Assembly (NCBI GenBank): GCA_002779995.1
Contig: PEWX01000059.1
Coordinates: forward strand, 31,169 to 95,168
Reading direction: 5' to 3'
DNA length: 64,000 nucleotides
Source: Piscirickettsiaceae bacterium CG07_land_8_20_14_0_80_44_28
GTDB lineage: Bacteria > Pseudomonadota > Gammaproteobacteria > Thiomicrospirales > Thiomicrospiraceae
Position numbers and translations under genes: made by a program. The notes under the pieces were generated by a model that did not search any database, was not told the origin of the DNA, and saw only the letters and a list, made by a program, of their open reading frames with translations. Positions 28,644 to 36,886 of this stretch are shown here, piece by piece. The stretch's first letter is position 1; the number at the start of each line of letters is the position of its first letter.

Positions 28644-28955
28644 TCACTCAAATATAACCAATTTATCCTTAAAATCCTGAATCTTACCGGATTGAATACA
28701 AATGCCCTCTTCTTCAAGTAATCTTTGCTTTTGCTGCTGACCCATTACATAACCCCCTAAACGACCATCGGCATTGACTACACGATGACACGGAACCTCT
28801 ATTGGATTCGGGTTTTGATTCATCGCGCGACCCACTGCTTGATAAGCCTTGGTTCCCAATGCCTCGGCAAGAGCTTTATAAGTCGTGACCCTACCTGCCG
28901 GAACCTGAGATAACAAACCATAACAATGACAATAAAAAGACGTTTTCTGGTACAT
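28644..28955 (-). CDS. MGMT-family DNA-binding protein (alkyltransferase-like), short form
   Basis: A 103-residue protein that matches the C-terminal DNA-binding/active-site domain of O6-alkylguanine-DNA alkyltransferase. It has the arginine finger region GRAMNQNP and the active-site phrase VPCHRVVNADGRLGGY. Alkyltransferase-like (Atl) proteins of similar size usually have tryptophan or alanine in place of the cysteine; here the cysteine is kept, so alkyl transfer is possible. It may act in repair of alkylated guanine. Stand-alone gene between a CRP-like gene and the divergent ferritin-like gene. Confidence 0.85.
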   Translation of the reverse strand: MYQKTSFYCHCYGLLSQVPAGRVTTYKALAEALGTKAYQAVGRAMNQNPNPIEVPCHRVVNADGRLGGYVMGQQQKQRLLEEEGICIQSGKIQDFKDKLVIFE

Positions 28956-29081
28956 TAAAATAACTTTCCTTAAAGCGGTATGCTTTTCATTCTAATCCAC
29001 TGTTTTTCAACCAACTTACATGCTTTCAGGGTAGTATATCAAGCAACTACTATACGAGTGCGTTAAACTTCTTTAAGGTCA

Positions 29082-29111
29082 TTGACAGACTTATCTAAAC
29101 TCGATTAGGAT
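29082..29111 (+). promoter_or_regulatory. Sigma70-like promoter of the ferritin-like gene
   Basis: TTGACA at 29082-29087 and TAGGAT at 29106-29111, with an 18-base spacer, 38 bases before the start codon. A strong AAAGGAG ribosome-binding site follows at about 29136. Confidence 0.55.
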
Positions 29112-29149
29112 GCTTGTATAGTGATTTAAATAGTTAAAGGAGAAATTGA

Positions 29150-29437
29150 ATGTCAAATGAAGGTTATCATGAGCCCATTAATGAACTCTCTGATGAAACC
29201 AGAGACATGCATAGAGCCATTACATCGCTTATGGAAGAACTTGAGGCTGTTGATTGGTACAATCAGAGAGTGGATGCCTGTAAAAATGAAGCATTAAAGG
29301 CCATTCTTGCACATAATCGAGATGAAGAAAAGGAACATGCGGCTATGTTGCTTGAATGGGTTCGCCGACAAGACCCTAGCTTCAATAAAGAGCTCAAAGA
29401 ATACCTGTTTACCGATAAAGAAATTTCTCACCCATAA
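29150..29437 (+). CDS. Encapsulated-ferritin-like (EncFtn) protein lacking a cargo tail
   Basis: A 95-residue two-helix protein with the sequence signature of encapsulated ferritins: YHEPINELSDETRDMHRA, MEELEAVDWYNQR with the first ferroxidase glutamate, and RDEEKEHAAMLLEWVRRQDP with the E-x-x-H iron ligands. In known systems (for example Rhodospirillum rubrum), such proteins form decamers with ferroxidase centres between subunits and carry a C-terminal peptide that docks them inside an encapsulin shell. Here the protein ends right after the EncFtn core (L-F-T-D-K-E-I-S-H-P) with no docking tail, and no encapsulin gene is next to it. It has its own promoter and terminator. Confidence 0.85.
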   Translation: MSNEGYHEPINELSDETRDMHRAITSLMEELEAVDWYNQRVDACKNEALKAILAHNRDEEKEHAAMLLEWVRRQDPSFNKELKEYLFTDKEISHP

Positions 29438-29510
29438 AGAAACTGACGGGTAAAACAACTTGATTTTTTCTTAAACCCTGTAAACAGTCCGCACAAACTA
29501 TTCGTTTTAA

Positions 29511-29535
29511 AAAAACCCGCAAATTGCGGGTTTTT
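29511..29535. terminator. Bidirectional rho-independent terminator
   Basis: AAAAACCCGCAA, one base, TTGCGGGTTTTT: a symmetrical GC stem with A- and T-runs on both sides, between the converging ferritin-like gene and soxD. Confidence 0.9.
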
Positions 29536-29558
29536 ATTAAACATGATACCTTTTAGGA

Positions 29559-30638
29559 TTACATTCCTGCGTGACCGACCCCTGGAGGATCTTCATGTAA
29601 TCGTTGTGGTACATTGTACTGTAAGCTGCCATCAGGTAATTTACGCGCTTGCACATAATCATGCACATCCCCTTTACCATTCCCAACTTGAGAATCAGGA
29701 CAGTTATTCATACAACGTTCGTTGTGCACAACTGGACGATGGTCACAGAAGAAGTTGCCTTGATTCTTCATATAACGGTTTTGCTTCATCAACAATTCCG
29801 AGTTATAGAAGGTGTCATAGTCCAACTCAATGGGCTGACCATCTTCATCAAAACCAACTGGGATATAGTTTGATTGCATAATATAACCAGTAATCCCCAT
29901 ATACCCTTTATCGCCAATAAACGGTGCATTAGGCGTCCAATAAGGCATGGTACGACGAATATAATCGAAGAAGGTAACCGCATAAGGCCAGTAGTTTCCA
30001 ACCGTTTTCATCGGTGCTGGATCGCGGAAGTCCGACGCCACCAAGTTTTGATCAACGGCTAAAGGTAAATACCCTTTTGCGCCTTCACCAAACTCACCAT
30101 GACACATAGCACAAAATTGCACATAAACTTTAGACCCTTCATCCACGGTCATCCCAACAGATGGATCCGGCAAGCCTTTGCCATCACCATCAACGGTGAT
30201 ATTCCATTTTTCCAAAGCGGCTTCAGCGATAGGCGTACCAAACCCATTGGCAACAAAGTCCGCGTCATTGTAATAGTTTTTCGCAACACTATCGTGAACC
30301 TCTACAAAGGCTGCTGGAACCTTACATTGCGCATTACCATGGTTACCACCATCAATACTGTCATCGACTTCAAACGAATAAGGGTTTGCAGGATCTAACT
30401 TCCCTTTTAATCCCGCACGGCCATGCATTGCATCTTTACCTAAAATCGTTTCAATCACTTTTGCATCTAGGTATTTGCCATCCGCATTTTTGATAATTTC
30501 GACATAGTTAGAGGCATATAGGCCATCTTTTTTAGCAACCACTTCTTTATTAGAATCTGGGCTACCGCTCATTGCAATCGCCGTTGCCGAGGTTAAGGCA
30601 AGGGCTGTTGCTAGTATTGTTTGTTTAGTACTGAACAT
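29559..30638 (-). CDS. soxD: Sulfite dehydrogenase/SoxD-type cytochrome c subunit
   Basis: A periplasmic c-type cytochrome of about 359 residues with a signal peptide. The C-terminal domain has one heme motif CAMCH (near 173) and the SoxD-like phrases FFDYIRRTMPYWTPNAP and Y-I-M-Q-S-N. SoxD of Paracoccus binds two hemes; only one CxxCH is visible here. The C-terminus carries an extra cysteine/histidine cluster (FFCDHRPV, ERCMNNC). I use the ATG at 30638; a TTG at 30644 with a better-spaced GGAGG site is an alternative. It overlaps soxC, forming a SoxCD unit for oxidation of sulfane sulfur during thiosulfate oxidation. Confidence 0.85.
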   Translation of the reverse strand: MFSTKQTILATALALTSATAIAMSGSPDSNKEVVAKKDGLYASNYVEIIKNADGKYLDAKVIETILGKDAMHGRAGLKGKLDPANPYSFEVDDSIDGGNHGNAQCKVPAAFVEVHDSVAKNYYNDADFVANGFGTPIAEAALEKWNITVDGDGKGLPDPSVGMTVDEGSKVYVQFCAMCHGEFGEGAKGYLPLAVDQNLVASDFRDPAPMKTVGNYWPYAVTFFDYIRRTMPYWTPNAPFIGDKGYMGITGYIMQSNYIPVGFDEDGQPIELDYDTFYNSELLMKQNRYMKNQGNFFCDHRPVVHNERCMNNCPDSQVGNGKGDVHDYVQARKLPDGSLQYNVPQRLHEDPPGVGHAGM

Positions 30639-31986
30639 TTTCAATCATTCCTCCGTTTTTGCCACCATCCCAATCATGGACACGCCAAGTAACCATCGCT
30701 GTACGGTGGTAAACGTTGTTCGTACCTTCCAATTTACGCATTTGCGGCATAGGTGGTTGCACATAACCTGTTTCGTCAGTGACACGACTCATTAAGAAAG
30801 CCTCTTTGCCATCCCAGTCCCATTCAAACTCAAAACGCGTCCAAGCTTTATCGAGTACCGGTGACGTGAAATGTGCTTCTTTCCAGTTTCTACCCCCATC
30901 AACAGAAACATCCACATGCGCCACTTTGCCACGACCTGACCAAGCCAAGCCACGAATGTAATATTTTCCAGGGCCTTGCATTTTAAAATCTGGTGACGGG
31001 TAAGTTATGACCGAGTTGGCTTCCATATACCAAGAGAAACGCTGTGCAGTTCCATCAGGCATGAGCTCACTGTACTTAGAGGTTTCTTCACGGTGCTGCA
31101 TCGGCACATCATGCACATAAAGACGACGTAGGTATTTCACCCACATATTGGCTTCACAACCAGGAACCACTAAACGAATTGGATAACCCTGTTCACGACG
31201 AAGTGCTTCACCATTTTGCGCGTAAGCCACAAAACAGTCATCCATCGCAATATCAATCGGTAATGAACGCGACATCCCGGAAGCATCTGCCCCTTCCGGT
31301 AAAATCCACTTACCTTCCGGCTTAATGCCGGCTTCTTTAAGCAAGTCAGACAAGCGAACACCGGTATATTCCGCACAAGACATCATACCGTGTGTCCACT
31401 GTACTGAGTTCAGCTGAACCCCTTTCCATTCCATGGCACCATTCGCAGGACACTCAACAAAGTGAATTCGGGAAACGGATGGGAATCGCTTTAGGTCATC
31501 CATGGTGAAAATCAAAGGACGTTCAACCAAACCATGAATCACCAAACGATGTTCTTCAGGGTTAATGGTTGGTACACCCCCGTGGAAACGCTCAAAGTGG
31601 AGGCCGTTCGGGGTAATAATGCCATACAGACTTTGCAAAGGCGACATGGTAATCGAAGCCATTGCATCCGGCGTCAACCACTCCAAAGTCCGGCGTTGTA
31701 CTTCTTTTTCATAAGGAGAAGGCATTCCGTAAGGATACTTACGAACCCCAAACCCTAAGCTTTTGCGCGCAGCGCCATCTTGTAATACATCCGTTACCTC
31801 TGCCTTACCTGCGTAAGGGGCAACCGCTTTAGTTGGATTATAGGTTTTGCCTTCAGCCGCTGAAGCCGCTTTGGTAAAAAGCACGCCCCCAGCTACAGCT
31901 GCACCGCCTTTTAAGAAGGCGCGACGTCCTTGGTTGCGACTCTCATCCGTTTGAGTGGCAACCTTTTCAACGATTCTATCTGTCAT
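30625..31986 (-). CDS. soxC: SoxC, molybdopterin subunit of sulfane/sulfite dehydrogenase
   Basis: A 453-residue sulfite oxidase family protein with a twin-arginine signal (QGRRAFLKGGAAVAGG) for folded export with the Mo cofactor. The Mo-binding cysteine is expected in HFVECPANG (near 178), followed by SCAEYTGVRLSDLLKEAG; the C-terminal dimerisation domain contains the phrase WSGRGKVAHVDVSVDGG. With SoxD it forms the dehydrogenase that removes six electrons from SoxY-bound sulfane sulfur. A strong AAGGAG site precedes the ATG. No other sox genes are in the window, so the pair is detached from a main sox cluster. Confidence 0.95.
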   Translation of the reverse strand: MTDRIVEKVATQTDESRNQGRRAFLKGGAAVAGGVLFTKAASAAEGKTYNPTKAVAPYAGKAEVTDVLQDGAARKSLGFGVRKYPYGMPSPYEKEVQRRTLEWLTPDAMASITMSPLQSLYGIITPNGLHFERFHGGVPTINPEEHRLVIHGLVERPLIFTMDDLKRFPSVSRIHFVECPANGAMEWKGVQLNSVQWTHGMMSCAEYTGVRLSDLLKEAGIKPEGKWILPEGADASGMSRSLPIDIAMDDCFVAYAQNGEALRREQGYPIRLVVPGCEANMWVKYLRRLYVHDVPMQHREETSKYSELMPDGTAQRFSWYMEANSVITYPSPDFKMQGPGKYYIRGLAWSGRGKVAHVDVSVDGGRNWKEAHFTSPVLDKAWTRFEFEWDWDGKEAFLMSRVTDETGYVQPPMPQMRKLEGTNNVYHRTAMVTWRVHDWDGGKNGGMIENVQY

Positions 31987-32278
31987 TTAATGCTCCTTGA
32001 TGGGTGCTCTTCACACCGAAAAGTCAAGAGGTTTACTAATTAGGAAACCTTTCATAAAAAAACCAAATAAAACTGACTTATATGCGTTATCGATTTAATG
32101 TTGAAAGATATCATAGTTAATGAATGTGTGACGCTTCCACGCAAAAGCAGAAGACGCACAGTTTTTCTAGTCGTCTATAATATGTTTTAAGCGTTTTCAC
32201 TTCAAGAATAAAATAAGAGTTTGCTTATATAATTTTTTTATGCAAGCCCGATTTAAATCTATGGTGTTACAAAATAAA
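31987..32278. other. AT-rich intergenic region upstream of soxC
   Basis: This 292-base gap must contain the soxCD promoter or be a leader. It is AT-rich, with several TATA-like strings, but I could not choose a convincing -35/-10 pair, terminator or operator on the minus strand. Confidence 0.3.
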
Positions 32279-32713
32279 CTATACCGAACGCTGACAAATT
32301 GGGCCTGTTTTCGGCGTTTCTATATCTTCAGCCACCTGGGTTAAAAAGGCTTGTAGCTCTTCGATCGTCAGTACCGACAAGATTTTATTCATAATCACAG
32401 GATCAATGGCAATGGTCGTATAGTCACCCGATGCCAACTGCACCTGCACACCACACACGTCCGCCAAAGCACCGACTTCATTGCCTTCTATTTGAGCCGC
32501 CTGCTCACCAAACAGCATATCGCTGTATAAAGTTTCAATTTGTTCTGCTATTTCATCCGTTAATTCACCTATCACCTTCACTTCAAAACAGGCATCACCA
32601 TTGGGCGACTCATCCATGCGAATACTGGATGAATACCCTAACCCATCGACTTGCTGACAAAACCGCTGCGCAATCGCGTCATCAAAAAACGTATATTCAA
32701 AATCTTCTAACAT
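32279..32713 (-). CDS. Hypothetical acidic protein
   Basis: A soluble protein of about 144 residues, rich in acidic residues, starting MLEDFEYTFFDDAIAQRFCQ. I do not recognise a family. The start is taken from a perfect AGGAGG site just before two tandem ATG codons (32716 and 32713); the track start at 32743 is less likely. It is divergent from hemB and lies 292 bases upstream of soxC on the same strand. Confidence 0.6.
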   Translation of the reverse strand: MLEDFEYTFFDDAIAQRFCQQVDGLGYSSSIRMDESPNGDACFEVKVIGELTDEIAEQIETLYSDMLFGEQAAQIEGNEVGALADVCGVQVQLASGDYTTIAIDPVIMNKILSVLTIEELQAFLTQVAEDIETPKTGPICQRSV

Positions 32714-32833
32714 CATGCCTCCTAAACATTCAGTTTTATTCATTACAACACAAGGCTCACAAACATTACCTTCACTCGATAGCCTTTATTTTTAACCCCA
32801 ATCAGCGTATCATTCTTTCAACTGACAGACTAG

Positions 32834-33862
<1,029 letters not shown>

Positions 33863-33866
33863 GGGG

Positions 33867-34706
33867 ATGACAGACTGTTATGCTGTGCTCGGCAACCCCA
33901 TTGCCCATTCTAAATCGCCGATGATCCATCGGCTATTTGCCGAACAAACGCATCAAGACCTCTGTTATGAAGCCATCTTGGTTGACCCGGAAGAAACCTC
34001 ATTTCAAGCAAAGGTCGCTCAGTTAAGAGCCCAAGGTTATAAAGGTCTGAATATTACCGTTCCCTTTAAATTGGATGCCTTTGAATTAGCCGATGAACTC
34101 AGTGAGCGGGCGCAACTGGCGCAAGCGGTCAATACCTTTCATTTTCAAGAAGGCAAAATTCTAGGTGACAATACCGATGGCATAGGTTTAATCAATGATA
34201 TTGAAATAAACGCCGGCTTTGCCATTCAAGGCAAAACCCTACTCATACTCGGTGCGGGCGGTGCGGTGCAAGGTATTCTTGACCCATTACTGCAAAAACA
34301 ACCAGGCCTGGTACATATTGCCAATCGAACCGCCAAAAGAGCGCAAGTGCTCAGTGAACGCTTTACTGCGGAGTGCAGCTTAACCAGCAGTGACTGGGCA
34401 TCCATCCCCCTGCGTGAACAGGGCTACGACCTGATTATCAATGGCACGGCTGCTAGTTTAGAAGGCAAGTTACTGCCCATTGACCCCCAATTGATTGGCG
34501 AAAATAGTTTGGTATATGACATGATGTATGGCGCTGAACCCACCTGTTTTTTAGACTGGGCCAAACAACACCAACCTCAGTGCCAAGTTCGAGACGGACT
34601 CGGCATGTTAGTGGGACAGGCCGCCGAAGCCTTTGGTATTTGGCGAGGCGTTGAACCCAAAATGCAACCCGTTATCGAAGCCATTCAAGCACAAATGCGC
34701 TCATAA
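33867..34706 (+). CDS. aroE: Shikimate dehydrogenase AroE
   Basis: A 279-residue NADPH-dependent enzyme of aromatic amino acid synthesis. The substrate-binding start YAVLGNPIAHSKSP, the catalytic lysine region NITVPFKLDAF, the NADP motif LGAGGAVQGIL and the conserved DMMYGAEPT and GLGMLVGQAAEAF phrases are all present. It is tightly linked to hemB and probably co-transcribed. The AAGGGG before the ATG is very close to the start. A CCAGGCCTGG palindrome at 34302 encodes Q-P-G-L-V between the NADP helix and the IANRT strand. Confidence 0.95.
   Translation: MTDCYAVLGNPIAHSKSPMIHRLFAEQTHQDLCYEAILVDPEETSFQAKVAQLRAQGYKGLNITVPFKLDAFELADELSERAQLAQAVNTFHFQEGKILGDNTDGIGLINDIEINAGFAIQGKTLLILGAGGAVQGILDPLLQKQPGLVHIANRTAKRAQVLSERFTAECSLTSSDWASIPLREQGYDLIINGTAASLEGKLLPIDPQLIGENSLVYDMMYGAEPTCFLDWAKQHQPQCQVRDGLGMLVGQAAEAFGIWRGVEPKMQPVIEAIQAQMRS
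34301..34312. repeat. ACCAGGCCTGGT palindrome, copy in aroE
   Basis: Exact 12-base copy inside aroE. Confidence 0.85.
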
Positions 34707-34721
34707 TCGTTATACAATCGG

Positions 34722-35273
34722 TTATAACTGGCTATTCGCTTCCGTTGATTGCTGCTGATAATCGTTTTTTAACGCAACATAATGCGCGGCAGAATATTTA
34801 AAAAACGCTTTTTCTTCATCCGTTAAGGCGCGCAGTTTTTTCACCGGTGACCCAACATATAAATAACCGGACTCTAACACCTTGCCCGCTGGCACCAAGC
34901 TGTTCGCGCCCACCAACACCTGGCTTTGCACCACCGCATTATCCAACACCACCGACCCCATACCAATCAGGCATTCATCTTCAATCACACAGCCATGCAA
35001 CACCACATTATGACCGACAGTCACATCCGCGCCGACAATACATTGGGAGCCTTTTCCAAACGCCGAAGCATGGGTGGTGTGACACACACAGCCATCTTGA
35101 ATATTGGATCGCGCGCCAATTTTAATCGCATTCACATCGCCTCTTAACGTTGCATTCGGCCAAACGCCAACCTCCTCAGCCAACTCACATTGGCCAATCA
35201 CCACCGCAGATGCATCCACCCAAGCGGTTGCCGCGATGTTCGGCGAAAAAGATTGATAGTTTCTAATCGACAT
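34722..35273 (-). CDS. Gamma-class carbonic anhydrase family protein
   Basis: A 183-residue left-handed beta-helix protein (hexapeptide repeats) of the gamma carbonic anhydrase/YrdA family. Metal-ligand histidines are seen in CVCHTTH and VTVGHNVVLHGC. The usual phrase LRGDVNAIKIGARSNIQDGCV is intact. Such proteins bind zinc or similar metals, though carbonic anhydrase activity is proven only in some. The start at 35273 (GGAGA upstream) is chosen over the track start at 35318, which lies in an IS-end-like sequence. It converges with aroE. Confidence 0.9.
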   Translation of the reverse strand: MSIRNYQSFSPNIAATAWVDASAVVIGQCELAEEVGVWPNATLRGDVNAIKIGARSNIQDGCVCHTTHASAFGKGSQCIVGADVTVGHNVVLHGCVIEDECLIGMGSVVLDNAVVQSQVLVGANSLVPAGKVLESGYLYVGSPVKKLRALTDEEKAFFKYSAAHYVALKNDYQQQSTEANSQL

Positions 35274-35302
35274 ACTGTCTCCAATTGGTTTTATTTGCTT
35301 AA

Positions 35303-35330
35303 AGAGACCTTTGCACAAAATGGATTCACC
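35303..35330. repeat. IS-end-like sequence upstream of the gamma carbonic anhydrase gene
   Basis: AGAGACCTTTGCAC shares its core GAGACCTTTGCA with the left end of the 88-base element at 44084. It may be a solo inverted-repeat end of a lost IS element. A CCAGGCCTGG palindrome lies 40 bases further on. Confidence 0.35.
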
Positions 35331-35351
35331 AATAAAAAAGGCTAAAATTTG

Positions 35352-35363
35352 ACCAGGCCTGGT
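35352..35363. repeat. ACCAGGCCTGGT palindrome, intergenic copy
   Basis: Exact 12-base copy; with the flanks it extends to AATTTGACCAGG on the left and its near-complement on the right. Between the gamma carbonic anhydrase and the globin-CZB cyclase genes. Confidence 0.85.
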
Positions 35364-35477
35364 CGAATTTACGTCCTAAAATGCAACGATCATTCACGAC
35401 ACCAACCATCATTAAGCCCTGCAAAATGAAACGCCCCCGATTATAGCAAAGTCGATGTTTTCAGCATAAAGGCACAC

Positions 35478-36827
35478 TCAACCCCCATGAATGGTTTGTC
35501 CTTTCACCTGATTACGACCATTTTCTTTAGCTAAATACAGTTGCTCATCTGCCATTTTAAAAATTTCATCCGGCGTTTTATCTAATAGCGGATGTAAGGC
35601 TACACTCCCCAAACTCACTGTTAATTGGGTGGGTGAATCGGTTGATTGACAAAATTCCGATTGTTCAATCTTCGTTCTAATACGTTCTGCTAAACTATGG
35701 ATATTTGTCGGGTCGAAATCCACCGCTAAAATGGTAAATTCTTCACCACCCCAACGACAAAGATCATCTTCCGTCCTCACGGCACTGACTAAAACCTGTG
35801 CAACTTCTTTCAGCACTTGATCCCCATACGCATGACCATAGTTATCATTAAGGGGTTTAAAATAATCAATGTCGATCATAATTAAGCCAAGCCAAAATTG
35901 ATGTCTTTTCGATAATGAGATTTTTTGTCTTATCTGTCCACTAAAAGCGCTGCGATTTGCGAGCTCTGTTAAATCGTCCATTGTCGAGACCCGAATAAAC
36001 GCTTCATTGATCAATTGCAGTAACACATTACACACACGGTCAGAGGCATTTTCCATCTCACCCAAAAATGCGGTAATTTTTTCCGGGTGATGCTCTTTGG
36101 CATCTTGTAATGCCAGATAGCCGAGCTCGTGAACTTTTTCATGCGCTTCAATAAAGTGCGCTCTTTGCTCTTCGGGAATGGTCTCCAACCCGCCGGAATT
36201 TAACCACTGACCCAACTGGCACTCTGAAGTCGAAAAGGGAAAATCCGCATCGACAATATCGTCCAAGGCCGCTTGATAAGCTCTAATTTTCCAACTTTGG
36301 TGGTCAATAAACGCTTGCAACAGCATTTTGGGCGCGTTTGAAGAAATGAGCTGAAAAGTGCGCTGCATTCTATCGACTTCCAATTCAGAACGTTTTTTCA
36401 AGTTGTTCAAGGTTTCATGCAATTGAAAGACGGAATTCACGATTGACTGAACCATATCGACCGTATGGCACAAACCCTTGGCCAAGCACGGATTAGCTTT
36501 TCCCTCAACAATAGAAATAAATGTTTTTCTGACTTTACTTAATATGACCATGATGTGATTGTGCGAAAGCCCAGCTCGATGCGATTTCAGCGCTTGGTCA
36601 TACATTACGCTATAAAACTGATCATTAAATTCACCCGAAATAAAAACCGTATAAAAATCGGCTCTGAAAATCGGCTCTTTATGAGGGGTTTCTAAATCGA
36701 ATTTTTGTAGCCATCGTGTTAACCGTGATTCAAAATTCGGCTTTTGAGCCATTAGGAATTCATGATTATTCTGTACCGCCAAGGTTTCAGAAACCGAAAG
36801 ACCAATCATTTCTTTTATTAAGTGCAT
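35478..36827 (-). CDS. Diguanylate cyclase with globin-like and CZB zinc-binding sensor domains
   Basis: A 449-residue cytoplasmic protein. Residues about 15-150 resemble a globin-coupled sensor, with a candidate heme-ligand histidine in KSHRAGLSH. Residues about 170-265 match the CZB domain: the histidine of DHQSWK, the cysteine of SECQLGQWL and the two histidines of AHEKVHELG. The C-terminal GGDEF domain is active by sequence (RWGGEEF) and has the RxxD product-inhibition site (R-T-E-D) at the correct distance. Synthesis of c-di-GMP controlled by oxygen or redox state and by zinc is a plausible inference. It is transcribed after the 36887 cyclase with a 59-base gap. Confidence 0.82.
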   Translation of the reverse strand: MHLIKEMIGLSVSETLAVQNNHEFLMAQKPNFESRLTRWLQKFDLETPHKEPIFRADFYTVFISGEFNDQFYSVMYDQALKSHRAGLSHNHIMVILSKVRKTFISIVEGKANPCLAKGLCHTVDMVQSIVNSVFQLHETLNNLKKRSELEVDRMQRTFQLISSNAPKMLLQAFIDHQSWKIRAYQAALDDIVDADFPFSTSECQLGQWLNSGGLETIPEEQRAHFIEAHEKVHELGYLALQDAKEHHPEKITAFLGEMENASDRVCNVLLQLINEAFIRVSTMDDLTELANRSAFSGQIRQKISLSKRHQFWLGLIMIDIDYFKPLNDNYGHAYGDQVLKEVAQVLVSAVRTEDDLCRWGGEEFTILAVDFDPTNIHSLAERIRTKIEQSEFCQSTDSPTQLTVSLGSVALHPLLDKTPDEIFKMADEQLYLAKENGRNQVKGQTIHGG

Positions 36828-36886
36828 ATTTTGTTATCTCATTACCTTTTCCTAACGAACCTCATGCAAAGCCCATAAAATAAAGG

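Noticed and set aside
29511-29535. Hairpin after the ferritin-like gene as a riboswitch or small RNA
   Set aside because: It is a simple symmetrical stem with A- and T-runs between converging genes, fully explained as a bidirectional terminator.
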